Source: Gemmataceae bacterium
Lineage (GTDB): Bacteria > Planctomycetota > Planctomycetia > Gemmatales > Gemmataceae
Direction of reading: 5' to 3'
Length of the DNA: 64,000 nucleotides
Assembly (NCBI GenBank): GCA_901538445.1
Contig: LR594585.1
Span: 739,668-803,667 of the forward strand
Of this stretch, positions 18,625-27,054 are shown one piece after another (position 1 is the stretch's first letter; the number at the start of each line of letters is the position of its first letter). The position numbers and the translations under genes were made by a program. Below the pieces are notes generated by a model that ran no database searches, had not been told where the DNA came from, and saw nothing but the letters and a program-made list of their open reading frames with translations.

Positions 18625-18791
18625 GAGGCGGCTCCGAATGGGAATGCGCGGCAGAAGCGGCTAGCTTATCCGCCGGGCCGGACCGCGAACAGAAGGGGGC
18701 GAGTGCCGGGGAACTTGGCGCGGCCCACGTGCGGCGGGCCGGGCGATCGGGTAAACTCGAAGGCACCCACGTCTCGCCGGGAGGACCGCCC

Positions 18792-20413
18792 GTGTCTCGA
18801 CTTCGCACCGCGGTGTTGTTGTGCCTTGTGGCGGGTGCGGCCCTCCTGCCGTGGCACCACCTTCAGTCGGGCCGCGGCGCACCGGCCCAACCGGCCGAAC
18901 CCGTGGCGGCAACGGAGCCGGTACCGGTCGCCCCACCCCCGCGTCCGTCGGCGGTAGTCGCGCGATTCGGCACCCCAAGCGCTCCCGACCCCAAGCACCC
19001 TCCCGCCGACCGCATCCGCTTCTCGGCCGACGGGACGCGGATGCTCGCCGCAGGCGGCACGACGGCGCAGACGTGGGAACTGCCCGGCGGGCGTCGGCTC
19101 GCGTCGGCCCCGATCATTGCGGAGGGCGACTACTGGAGTCCGTCCCAGGTCGCGCTGTCGCCGGACGGCCGGTGGGTCATCACGTCGGCCACCTACGACA
19201 TGAAGACGGTCGTTCACGACGCGGCCACGGGGCAGGTCGTGAACGGCCCCAAGCAGCACAAGGAGTGGTTGCTGGTCGGCCTTGACGGGCGGGATCGCGT
19301 ATGGCTCGTGAACCGCCACACCGGCACGTCGCGTCGCACCCGCTCCCCAACGGGCCGGCCGCGCAACCGGTGCCGGCGGTCGCCGGTTCGTGTTTCGCGT
19401 CTCCTGACGGCCGCTGGTTCGTCTTCTCACGGACCCGGGACGCGCTGCGAGTGCGCGACACGCGCGCCGCGGACGGCGGGTGGGTCGAACTCGAAAGCTA
19501 CCGCGATCAGCCGATCGGCCGGTGCGGCCGCGTGCCGCCGGCGTGTGCGATCCCCCTGCACTTCAGCCCGGACGGCCGCTACCTCGCGACGTGGTGGCGG
19601 GGGCTCAACCTGTGGCACCTCGCCGGCGGCGAGCGGCGCGTGGTGCGGCTCACCACCGTGCGCGACCAGACGCGGTGGTGCCCGGACGCGACGTTCTCGC
19701 CGGACGGGCGGCGGGTGGCGGCCGTGATCGACGGCGACCGGGACTGGCCGAGGGAGGGGCGCCCGGGAACGGTCCGCGTGTGGGAGACGGCGACCGGCAC
19801 CGAGGCGTTCCGGTTCGACCCGCCCGGCGGCGCGACCGCGTGCGCCTTCACCCCGGACGGCACGAAGCTGGTCGCCGCCCACCCGGACACGACGTTCAGC
19901 GTGTGGGACTATCGGGCACTCGAATCGCTGGCCGTTCGCGGTGAAGGTGACGTCTGGAGCCGTCTCGCGAGCCGCGACGCTCGCGTCGGGCTGGGGGCGG
20001 TCGATGCCCTTGTCGCGGATCCGGGTGCCGTCTCACTGCTGCGCGAGCGATTCCGACAGGCGGACGCGGGTCGGGTGGCGCGACTCATCGCCGAACTGGG
20101 CGACGAAGACTTCGCCACCCGCGAGGCGGCCGAGCGCGCCTTGGCGGCGCTGGGCGAGCGTGCGGAGAAGGGATTGTCAGGGGCGGCTGCGTCGTCGCCC
20201 GTGCCGGAAGTGAGGGTGCGGGCCGCCCGACTGCTGGGGCCGATCTCGGGGCCGCTCGGCGTGGCGCGGCTGCGGGCGGTCCGTGCGGTCGAGGCGGTGG
20301 AGCGGGTCGGTACGCCGGCGGCCCGCGACCTGCTGGCGGAGTGGGCGAACGAGGGCGGCCCGGCCCTCGCGACGGAAGCCGCCGCCGCCCTCGCGCGCCT
20401 CAACGGGCGGTGA
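18792..20413 (+). pseudogene. WD40-type beta-propeller protein, frameshifted
   Basis: Two overlapping frames together make one WD40-like protein. The first starts at GTG 18792 (GGAGGA upstream) with a signal-like VSRLRTAVLLCLVAGAALL, then blade motifs IRFSADGTRMLAAGG and VALSPDGRWVITSA, and stays sensible to about GRDRVWLVNRHTG (near 19330). The second frame continues from about 19325 with FASPDGRWFVFSR, HFSPDGRYLATWW, TFSPDGRRVAAV and AFTPDGTKLVAA. It ends in a helical repeat, LGDEDFATREAAERALAALG, common in Gemmata WD40 proteins. The frames are offset by -1, so one base has been lost near the C and G runs around 19335-19350, either truly or by sequencing error. Confidence 0.75.
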
Positions 20414-20493
20414 GGGCGGTCCGGGGTGTGCCCGGCCGGCCGGAGCCGTACTCTATCCGCGTCACCCTCCCCGCACCCACCGTCACGCACACC

Positions 20494-21495
20494 ATGAGCC
20501 AGAAACTCCGCTGGGGCATCCTCGGCGTCGCCGGCATCAACGACCGCCTGATGTGGCCGCTCCAGAACGCGAAGACCGCCGACCTGCGGGCCATCGCCAG
20601 CCGCACGCTCGACAAGGCCGCCGCGAGCGCCAAGAAGAACAACATCCCGAAGGCGTACGGCAGCTACGAGGAGCTGCTCGCCGCGCCCGACATTGACGCC
20701 GTCTACATCCCACTGCCCAACCACCTGCACGACGAGTGGACCCGCAAGGCCGCGGACGCCGGCAAGCACGTCCTGTGCGAGAAGCCGATGACGTGCGACG
20801 CGAAGAGCACCGCGGCGCTCGTCGCGTACTGCCGGTCGAAGGGCGTGCGGCTCATGGACGGGTTCATGTGGCCGCACCACCCGCGGACGCACAAGATCGG
20901 CAAGCTCCTCGGCTCGGGGGCGATCGGCCAGGTCAAGAAGGTCGTCGCCGCGTTCACGTTCAACCTGGAGGGGCTGCCGACGTCGAACATCCGCATGCAG
21001 CCGCAGGCCGGCGGCGGCGGGCTCCTCGACGTGGGGTGCTACACCACTTTTGCGATCCGCTGGTGGATGCGGGCCGAGCCAGTGAGCGTGTGGGCGCACG
21101 CCGAGTTCGTCAACGGCGTGGACGTGGCGATGAGCGGCGTGCTGACGTTCGCCGACGGCCGCACGGCGCACTTCGACTGCGGGTTCACCCACCCGCTCCG
21201 CACCTGGGTCGAGATCGTCGGCACCGAGAAGACGATCCGCGTCCCGAACATGTGGATCCCGGACGACAAGGCCGTGTTCCACGTGTGCAAGCAGAAGGGC
21301 GAGTTCGGCGAGGAGGTCGAGGAAGTCGAGACGCCGAACGAGAACCAGATGGTCCACATGCTCGACGACTTCGCGGCGGCCGTGTTCGAGAAGCGCGAGC
21401 CGTACCCGAACCCGGACGAGGCGGTGAAGACGCTCAAGGTGCTCGACGCGCTGGCGAAGTCGGCCCGCGAGAAGAAGGAAGTCGCGGTGGCCTGA
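20494..21495 (+). CDS. Gfo/Idh/MocA family oxidoreductase
   Basis: A 333-residue NAD(P)-dependent sugar or cyclitol dehydrogenase. The N-terminal Rossmann domain starts KLRWGILGVAGI. The family signature HVLCEKPM lies near residue 93 and has the catalytic-region Lys. The C-terminal alpha/beta domain has GGGLLDVGCY near 170, where Asp and the following residues line the active site. The substrate is unknown. Family members are abundant in planctomycetes, usually for polysaccharide-derived sugars. The frame upstream of ATG 20494 is not Rossmann-like. Family A palindrome A2 begins two bases after the stop. Confidence 0.9.
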   Translation: MSQKLRWGILGVAGINDRLMWPLQNAKTADLRAIASRTLDKAAASAKKNNIPKAYGSYEELLAAPDIDAVYIPLPNHLHDEWTRKAADAGKHVLCEKPMTCDAKSTAALVAYCRSKGVRLMDGFMWPHHPRTHKIGKLLGSGAIGQVKKVVAAFTFNLEGLPTSNIRMQPQAGGGGLLDVGCYTTFAIRWWMRAEPVSVWAHAEFVNGVDVAMSGVLTFADGRTAHFDCGFTHPLRTWVEIVGTEKTIRVPNMWIPDDKAVFHVCKQKGEFGEEVEEVETPNENQMVHMLDDFAAAVFEKREPYPNPDEAVKTLKVLDALAKSAREKKEVAVA

Positions 21496-21497
21496 TC

Positions 21498-21560
21498 GGC
21501 GAGCCGCGTCAGTCGTGACGCGGGTGACGTTCACCCGCCCCGTGACCGGGGCGGCTCGCC
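21498..21560. repeat. Family A element, copy A2: cloverleaf-type palindrome
   Basis: The 63 bases divide without leftover into five parts: outer GGCGAGCC; arm 1 GCGTCAGTCGTGACGC (6-bp stem); arm 2 GGGTGACGTTCACCC (6-bp stem); arm 3 GCCCCGTGACCGGGGC (5-bp stem); outer GGCTCGCC. This is a complete cloverleaf with no unpaired linker. It lies two bases after the Gfo/Idh/MocA stop, upstream of the ThuA-like gene. Confidence 0.9.
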
Positions 21561-21680
21561 CGGCGCGTGGTTCGGTGGGGCAGACATTCTTGTCTGACTC
21601 GTCGCCTTCCCGCATACAACATCCCTCCGGCCGAAACCCTTTTCCGCTCGTTCCCGCTCGCTCCATCCCCGGAGACCCCC

Positions 21681-22610
21681 GTGAAGCGCCTCGTCCTCCC
21701 CCTGCTCCTCGGCGTCGCGACCGCCGTCGCCGCCACCGCCCAGGACAAGAAGCCCGCCACCCCCGACCCCAAGCTGGCCGGGATGGTCGAGAAGGTCGAG
21801 AAGGCGCTGCCCGAGAGCGCCCCGGCCAAGCCGAAGGCGGCCCGCAACATCCTCGTGTTCAGCAAGACCGCCGGGTTCCGCCACTCGTCCATCGCGATCG
21901 GCACCCGGGCCATCACCCTGATGGGCGACAAGACCGGCGCGTACACCGTGACCGCGACCGAGGACGAGTCGTTCTTCGAGCCCGAGAAGCTCGCCAAGTT
22001 CGACGCCGTGTTCATGCTCAACACCACCAACGACTGCTTCCAGCAGAAGGTCGCGGACAAGAACAACAAGGAGCAGGTCGAGGCCGCGAAGGCGCGCGAG
22101 GAACTGCTGAAGAAGAGCCTCGTGGACTTCGTGTCGGGCGGGAAGGGGCTCATCGGCGTCCACGCGGCGACCGACACGTACAAGAACTGGAAGGAGTACA
22201 ACCAGATGATGGGCGGGGCGTTCGTGAGCCACCCGTGGCACAAGCCGGTGCCCGTGAAGGTGGTCGATCCGAAGAGCCCGGTCAACGCGGCGTTCGACGG
22301 GAAGGACTTCGTCATCGCCGACGAGATCTACATGTTCCGCGACGACACCGCCCTGGCCACCGACCGCCACTACCTGCTCGCCATGGACATCGAGAAGATG
22401 GACGCGAAGGACAAGGCCGGCGGCAAGCGCAAGGACGGGTCGTACCCGATTAGCTGGATCAACACCTACGGCAAGGGCCGGTGCTTCTACTGCTCGCTCG
22501 GCCACCGCGAGGAGATCTACTGGAACCCGACGGTCCTGAAGCACTACCTGGCCGGCATCCAGTACGCGCTCGGCGACCTCGAGGCCGACGCCACCCCCGC
22601 GAGCAAGTGA
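21681..22610 (+). CDS. Secreted ThuA-like protein
   Basis: A 309-residue protein with a signal peptide (VKRLVLPLLLGVATAVAATA, cut after AQ or so) and a ThuA-like class I glutamine-amidotransferase fold. Matching features are ILVFSKTAGFRHSSI near residue 57, the GKGLIGVHAATDTY stretch near 155, a W-rich segment around GGAFVSHPWH, and GRCFYCSLGHREE near 270. ThuA proteins are linked to sugar metabolism, and planctomycetes carry many exported copies near Gfo/Idh/MocA genes, as here. The GTG at 21681 is chosen because it directly precedes the signal peptide, with GGAG just upstream. The reaction is unknown. Confidence 0.88.
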   Translation: MKRLVLPLLLGVATAVAATAQDKKPATPDPKLAGMVEKVEKALPESAPAKPKAARNILVFSKTAGFRHSSIAIGTRAITLMGDKTGAYTVTATEDESFFEPEKLAKFDAVFMLNTTNDCFQQKVADKNNKEQVEAAKAREELLKKSLVDFVSGGKGLIGVHAATDTYKNWKEYNQMMGGAFVSHPWHKPVPVKVVDPKSPVNAAFDGKDFVIADEIYMFRDDTALATDRHYLLAMDIEKMDAKDKAGGKRKDGSYPISWINTYGKGRCFYCSLGHREEIYWNPTVLKHYLAGIQYALGDLEADATPASK

Positions 22611-22905
22611 CCGCGCCCGGTCTTCAGCCCCGGAGGGGCGGCAGCGCGTAGCCAGGGGTGCAGCCCGCTTCGGGCAAACCCCTGGTCCCCGGCGCATCGC
22701 CACCGGACCAGGGGTTGCGCTCGCGGACTCGCTCCACCCCTGGCTACGCGCTGCCGCCCCGCCGGGGCTCCAATCACCTCCCGCTTCATCTTCCCCGTCT
22801 GCCCTGCCGCTCGGCGGGATTTATCTCGTGTGTCTGCCGCGCGTCGCGTGGTACACTGCCCTCAGCCTACCCCCGCCTCCCCGCAATTCCCGTCCGGAGT
22901 CTCAC
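22611..22905. repeat. Intergenic region with a large nested inverted repeat (22626-22769)
   Basis: No gene. Arms of 35 bases (22626-22660, 22735-22769) match at 34 positions. The arms contain smaller hairpins (GCCCC..GGGGC, GGC..GCC). Between the arms, CAGGGGT..ACCCCTG appears twice, once around GCCCG-CTT-CGGGC. The whole can fold as several nested stems. I recall similar 'gtagccaggggtg...aacccctgg' repeats from other planctomycetes. Confidence 0.8.
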
Positions 22906-24294
22906 ATGCTCAGGATCGGCACCCCCTCCCGCCTCGGCCGGCGCGACTTCCTCACGGTCGGTGGTCTCACCCTCGGCGGCTTGTCGCTCCCGTCGATCCT
23001 CGCGCGAGCCGGCGTGCCGCTGTCCGAAGCCGGCCGGCCAATCACCGACAAGGCCGTCGTGTTCCTGTTCCTGCACGGCGGGCCGAGCCAGTTCGAGACG
23101 TTCGACCCGAAGATGACCGCCCCGGCGGAAATCCGCAGCGCCACCGGCGAGATCCCGACCCGCATCCCCGGCGTCACGTTCGGCTCGTCGTTCCCGAAGC
23201 TCGCGGCGATGGCCGACCGGCTCGCGGTCGTGCGGTCCTACGTCCCCGGCGACGGCAACCACGACATCAAGCCGATCGTCGGGAAGGACGGGTTCGGCGC
23301 GAACCTCGGCTCGGCCTACGCCAGCGTCGCCGGCGGCAACCACCCGGACAACGGGATGCCGTCGAACGTCGTGCTGTTCCCGCGGGCCGTCGACCCGAAC
23401 GCCGGCGTCGAGCAGTCGGGGTTCGGCAAGTTCGTCTCGAACGGGCCGTTCGCGTCGTCGGCCGCCCCGTTCCAGCCCGACGGCGGCGGGGCGCTCAAGA
23501 AGGACATGACGCTCAACCTCCCGCTCGACCGGCTCGACGACCGCCGCGCCCTGCTGAGCGGCTTCGACCAACTGAAGCGCGGCATGGAGACCGACGCCGA
23601 GGCGATGGAGGCGTCGCGGCAGAAGGCGTTCTCGATCCTGCTCGGCGGCGTCGGCGAGGCGTTCGACCTGGCCCGCGAGGACCCGAAGACCGTCGAGCGG
23701 TACGACACCGCGAAGCTCATCAACGTGGACAAGATCAGCAAGAAGTGGAACAACCACAAGCACTACGCCGACAACGCCCGCACGCTCGGCAAGCTCCTGC
23801 TGCTGGCGCGGCGGGTGGTCGAGCGCGGGGCCGGGTTCGTCACGGTCACGACGAACTTCGTGTGGGACATGCACGCCGACAGCAACAACGCCACGGTGAC
23901 CGAGGGCATGGGGTACATGGGGCCGCCGCTCGACCACGCGGTCAGCGTGTTCCTCGACGACCTCCGCCAGCGGGGCCTCGAAGACAAGGTGCTGCTGGTG
24001 GCGTGCGGGGAGATGGGCCGGTCGCCGAAGATCAACAAGAACGGGGGCCGCGACCACTGGGGGCCGCTCGGGCCGCTGCTGCTGGCCGGCGGCGGGCTGC
24101 CGCGGGGCGTCGTCGTCGGCAAGTCGACCGCCAACGGCGGCGAGCCGAACACCGACCCGGTCCGCATCCCGAACCTGATCGGCACCGTGATGCACACGAT
24201 GTTCGACGTGGGCAAGTTGCGCGTGACCCGCGGCGTGAGCCGCGAGGTGCTCCAGATGTCGGAGTACGCCCCGATCCCCGGCCTGCACGGGTGA
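22906..24294 (+). CDS. DUF1501 family Tat-exported protein
   Basis: A 462-residue member of DUF1501, a sulfatase/alkaline-phosphatase-like family very common in planctomycetes. A twin-arginine signal is present (RRDFLTVGGLTLGG). Diagnostic stretches follow: VVFLFLHGGPSQFETFDPK near residue 45, EIPTRIPGVTFGSSFPKLA, VRSYVPGDGNHD, and VTTNFVWDMHADSNN near 310. VACGEMGRSPKIN..GRDHWG near 370 is the strongest signature. Probably periplasmic. Members often pair with a DUF1549/DUF1553 cytochrome gene, which is not adjacent here. ATG 22906 directly precedes the Tat signal. Confidence 0.92.
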   Translation: MLRIGTPSRLGRRDFLTVGGLTLGGLSLPSILARAGVPLSEAGRPITDKAVVFLFLHGGPSQFETFDPKMTAPAEIRSATGEIPTRIPGVTFGSSFPKLAAMADRLAVVRSYVPGDGNHDIKPIVGKDGFGANLGSAYASVAGGNHPDNGMPSNVVLFPRAVDPNAGVEQSGFGKFVSNGPFASSAAPFQPDGGGALKKDMTLNLPLDRLDDRRALLSGFDQLKRGMETDAEAMEASRQKAFSILLGGVGEAFDLAREDPKTVERYDTAKLINVDKISKKWNNHKHYADNARTLGKLLLLARRVVERGAGFVTVTTNFVWDMHADSNNATVTEGMGYMGPPLDHAVSVFLDDLRQRGLEDKVLLVACGEMGRSPKINKNGGRDHWGPLGPLLLAGGGLPRGVVVGKSTANGGEPNTDPVRIPNLIGTVMHTMFDVGKLRVTRGVSREVLQMSEYAPIPGLHG

Positions 24295-24324
24295 ACCGCG
24301 CCCAGAAGTTGAGGGAAAGGTGAT

Positions 24325-24633
24325 TCACGCGAACGGCGAACCGGGTAGCGCCCAGATCGCCGAAAGCCAGACGAACGGCTTCTCGTTGTGAACCGCGTAC
24401 TCGACACGAATGGCAGACGGAAGTAGCGTTCGCCCGTAGCGGACCACGTTCAGTGCCCGAAGATTCGTGTACGGGTCACCCCACTCGCGCGGGTGGCGCT
24501 GCACCTCGTCCCGCACTTCGCGGAGGATGTTGAGCAGAACGGCCTGGAGCCCTCGTTCCTCCGCGACCCGAAGTAGCCGGTCGAGTTGACCGGGAAACTG
24601 ACCCACGTTCCCAACCGTGAACTCCGGGTTCAT
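24325..24633 (-). CDS. Small protein, second gene of a toxin/antitoxin-like pair
   Basis: A 102-residue protein with helices at the start (QFPGQLDRLLRVAEERG) and a beta-rich end (RVEYAVHNEKPFVWLSAIWALPGS). Size, basic composition and position behind a small coiled-coil gene resemble toxin/antitoxin pairs, and the C-terminal strands recall RelE/plasmid-stabilisation toxins, but no catalytic residues can be assigned. The start overlaps the stop of the upstream gene (ATGA), so the two are coupled. Confidence 0.6.
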   Translation of the reverse strand: MNPEFTVGNVGQFPGQLDRLLRVAEERGLQAVLLNILREVRDEVQRHPREWGDPYTNLRALNVVRYGRTLLPSAIRVEYAVHNEKPFVWLSAIWALPGSPFA

Positions 24634-24884
24634 GGCTGCTCCAGGCGCTTGATTGCGGCGTCAAGTAGCGGGATCGCCGGGGTGGCATTGTCAAGTTCTT
24701 CGGGCGTGAGTTCCTCAGCGTGACGGGCGAGTTCGCCCAGGTAAAACTCCTTGTACTGGTCGCGCTCGCGCTGGGCGTCGGCGACCTGGCGGCGCAGGCG
24801 CTCGTTCTCGCGGACCAGTTCCGCGATGAGTTGCTCGTGGGTCATCGGGGGCTTGTCGAGCGGAAGTGGCTTGTCAGCGGGCAT
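24630..24884 (-). CDS. Small coiled-coil protein, first gene of a toxin/antitoxin-like pair
   Basis: An 84-residue protein dominated by a coiled coil (MTHEQLIAELVRENERLRRQ, then VADAQRERDQYKEFYL), followed by an acidic helix (EELTPEELDNATPAIP). To my recollection, similar coiled-coil genes are frequent in Gemmata and often precede a second small gene. I start at MPADKPLPLDK (24884); the inner MTHEQ start is also possible. It overlaps the next gene by four bases. An antitoxin role is an inference from size and context. Confidence 0.6.
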   Translation of the reverse strand: MPADKPLPLDKPPMTHEQLIAELVRENERLRRQVADAQRERDQYKEFYLGELARHAEELTPEELDNATPAIPLLDAAIKRLEQP

Positions 24885-24951
24885 GCGGGCCTCCGGTGCG
24901 GGGGCGGGTGGTGTTCCCGGATTATACCCGCACCAGAGTGCGAACGGAACG

Positions 24952-25812
24952 TCACGCGGCGGCCGCGTCGCGGGTCTCGCCGTCGCCTTCACCGTGCCCG
25001 TGGAACCGGTGGCCGCCGCAGATGCCGCGCTTCGACGTGCGGATGAACTGCGCGAGTTCCTTGATGGCCGCGAACTGGCCCCACTCGGCCTCCATCTTCA
25101 TCAGCGCCACCGGGATCGGCATCTTGTCCTTGTAGATCAGCGAGAACGCCCGCCGCACGGCCTGGATCTCGGGCGACGGGATGCCCGCCCGCCGCATCCC
25201 GATCGTGTTCACCCCGCACACCCAGTTCACCTCCTGCATCACCCAGAACGGTGGGATGTCCTTGCTCGACGCCGACGCGCCGCTGAGCAGCGCGAGCCGC
25301 CCGACGCGGCAGAACTGGTGGACCGCCGAGTTCCCGCTGAGCAGCGCCCGGTCCCCGACGACGACGTGCCCGCCGATGACCGCGGCGTTCGCGAACAGGC
25401 ACTCGTTGCCGACGACGCAGTCGTGCGCGACGTGGCTCCCGGCCATGAACAGGTTGCGGTGACCGACGCGCGTGGTCCCGGTCCCCGGCCCGACGCCGAC
25501 CGGCATCCCGCGGTGGACGGTGACGTGCTCGCGGAACGTGTTACCGTCCCCGATCTCGACGAGGGTCGGCTCGCCCTTGTACCCGAGGTGCTGCGGCGCG
25601 CCGCCGAGCACGGTGCCGGTGCCGACGTGGTTGTTCGCGCCCAGGGTGAGCGGGCCGATCAGGTGCGTCTGCGGGCCGACGCAGGTGCCGGCCCCGACGC
25701 GGACGTCGCCCTCGATCACGGCGAACGGCCCGACCTTCACGTCCGGCGCGAGCTGGGCGGCCTCGGAGATGACGGCCGTGGGGTGGATGAGTGCGGGGTC
25801 GCGCGGTGGCAT
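24952..25812 (-). CDS. lpxA: Acyl-ACP--UDP-N-acetylglucosamine O-acyltransferase
   Basis: A 286-residue LpxA, the first enzyme of lipid A synthesis, which transfers a 3-hydroxyacyl chain from ACP to UDP-GlcNAc. The N-terminal two thirds is a left-handed beta-helix of hexapeptide repeats (IHPTAVISEAAQLAPDVKVG onward). The catalytic His lies in FMAGSHVAHDCVVGN near residue 140, aligned with His125 of E. coli. The helical C-terminal domain includes NTIGMRRAGIP and EIQAVRRAF. The last 15 residues are His/Gly/Ala-rich, probably disordered. Other Lpx genes are not adjacent. Its presence indicates an LPS-type outer membrane. Confidence 0.93.
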   Translation of the reverse strand: MPPRDPALIHPTAVISEAAQLAPDVKVGPFAVIEGDVRVGAGTCVGPQTHLIGPLTLGANNHVGTGTVLGGAPQHLGYKGEPTLVEIGDGNTFREHVTVHRGMPVGVGPGTGTTRVGHRNLFMAGSHVAHDCVVGNECLFANAAVIGGHVVVGDRALLSGNSAVHQFCRVGRLALLSGASASSKDIPPFWVMQEVNWVCGVNTIGMRRAGIPSPEIQAVRRAFSLIYKDKMPIPVALMKMEAEWGQFAAIKELAQFIRTSKRGICGGHRFHGHGEGDGETRDAAAA

Positions 25813-26165
25813 GCGGGCGTCCTTTCCGGCTGCCGGGAGGAGTATCGGGGCCGGAAGGTAATCCGCCCCGCCGGGCGTGCCAAGCCCAACTTCGGCCGTT
25901 GTTGGCGGCAGACGCCTTCGGCGGCAGAGGACGGCCGCCTTCGGCGACAGAGGACAGGGGACAGGAGGACAATCGGGCACGGGCACGGGCACGCACGCGG
26001 GCACGGACCAGACCCGAGGCGCACGAACGGCCCAGGTCTTCCCCGCTCTTCTCCGTGCCCCAGCCCGTGCCCGTGCCCGACTGGCTTCGCTGGCCTTCTG
26101 ACCTCTGTCGTCTGCCCTCTGTCGCCGAAGGCGTCTACCGCCAATGGCGGCTGGGCCGAAGGCCC
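25813..26165. repeat. Intergenic region with family C inverted repeat (25973-26080)
   Basis: No gene. The centre holds TCGGGCACGGGCACGGGCAC on the left (from 25973) and its near complement ending CCCGTGCCCGTGCCCGA at 26080. Outside these, CGCCTTCGGCGACAGAGG pairs with CCCTCTGTCGCCGAAGGCG. Similar elements lie at 36626-36729 and 52848-52957. The left arm is made of GGGCAC direct repeats. Confidence 0.75.
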
Positions 26166-26708
26166 CTACCCCTCCCCCTGGCCGCCCTCGGGCTTCTCGG
26201 CGAGCACCACCTTCATCGTCGTCTTCCGGGCGACCACCTTGCGGATGTACTCGATCTCGTGGAACGAGCCCCGGACCGCGGTGCGGGCCTCGACCAGGAG
26301 CACGACGGCCCCGATCATCAGCCCGGTCGCGCCGAGCAGCGCGAGGAGCACCGGCACCCAGAGCAGCGCCCCCTTGGCCGTGGTGGACAGGCCCACCGTG
26401 AGGCTCGACGCGACCAGCAGGCCGATCGAGGCGTAGAAGAAGATGATCGCGGTCTGGAGCAGCGACAGCCGCCTCGTGAGCCACTTGACCTGGTCGGCGA
26501 TCAGCGCCCGCTTCTCGACCACCTCGACCGTCGCCGACTCGTCGGGCAGCCCCTCGGCCGCCTCGCTCAGTTTGCGGATCCGGTCCACGACCCGGCCGAG
26601 CCGGTTCGAGGTCGAGAGCACGAGCGTGCCCGACGCCGAGATGAGGACCGCGGGGGTGATCATCGCCGTCAGGACTTCGCTCGCGCCGAACACGTCGGTC
26701 AGGGTCAT
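26166..26708 (-). CDS. DUF2721 family membrane protein
   Basis: A 180-residue integral membrane protein with three hydrophobic segments (about residues 10-30, 85-108 and 115-140). Features of DUF2721 are visible: an opening PAVLISASGTLVLSTSNRLG, then RVVDRIRKL, then KRALIADQVKWLTRRLSLLQ before the second helix. Function of the family is unknown. Start at MTLTDVFGASE, because the frame upstream of it enters the palindromes of the intergenic region. It is divergent from the M20 hydrolase gene. Confidence 0.82.
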   Translation of the reverse strand: MTLTDVFGASEVLTAMITPAVLISASGTLVLSTSNRLGRVVDRIRKLSEAAEGLPDESATVEVVEKRALIADQVKWLTRRLSLLQTAIIFFYASIGLLVASSLTVGLSTTAKGALLWVPVLLALLGATGLMIGAVVLLVEARTAVRGSFHEIEYIRKVVARKTTMKVVLAEKPEGGQGEG

Positions 26709-26773
26709 TGCGGGAGCTCCTCCGGGGTCAGTGTAGGGGCGGATTTGGGCGAGCGGGGGGCGGCCCTGGATTT

Positions 26774-26838
26774 GGGCGAACCCTGAGCGCAAGCGAGGGG
26801 GTGAGGCGCACCCCCTCGCTTGCGCTCAGGGTTCGCCC
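26774..26838. repeat. Family D element, copy D1
   Basis: Perfect 30-base arms flank a 5-base loop (AGGCG), 65 bases in all. Each arm holds CCCTGAGCGCAAGCGAGGG, which can itself close by CCCT/AGGG. It is nearly the same sequence as the 63-bp element inside threonine synthase at 38822-38884. It lies in the divergent promoter region between DUF2721 and the M20 hydrolase, nine bases before family B copy B1. Confidence 0.92.
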
Positions 26839-26847
26839 GGGCACTCC

Positions 26848-26918
26848 CCTGGGACCGCGGGCGTCCCGCCCGCTGCTTGGAGGTGCAGAAGAGCGGGCGG
26901 GACGCCCGCGGTCCCAGG
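26848..26918. repeat. Family B element, copy B1
   Basis: Perfect 27-base arms (26848-26874, 26892-26918) flank a 17-base loop. The arms are identical to those at 50076-50146, while the loops differ. Fold: outer CCTGGGACC/GGTCCCAGG, a side hairpin GCGGGCGTCCCGCCCGC, the centre, and the mirror hairpin. Confidence 0.93.
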
Positions 26919-27054
26919 AGACCTGTACCGCGCTTCCTCGGGGGACTCACGCCCCCCGCTCGCCCAAATCCGCAGCGCCGCGCCGCGCTTGCCCGCCTCC
27001 CGCAGGTCGGCGACAATTGCGGCACCGCCCGCCCGCACCGAGCCGAGTCCCCAC

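Noticed and set aside
26774-26918. CRISPR array
   Set aside because: The two palindromes are different from each other and are not regularly spaced direct repeats.
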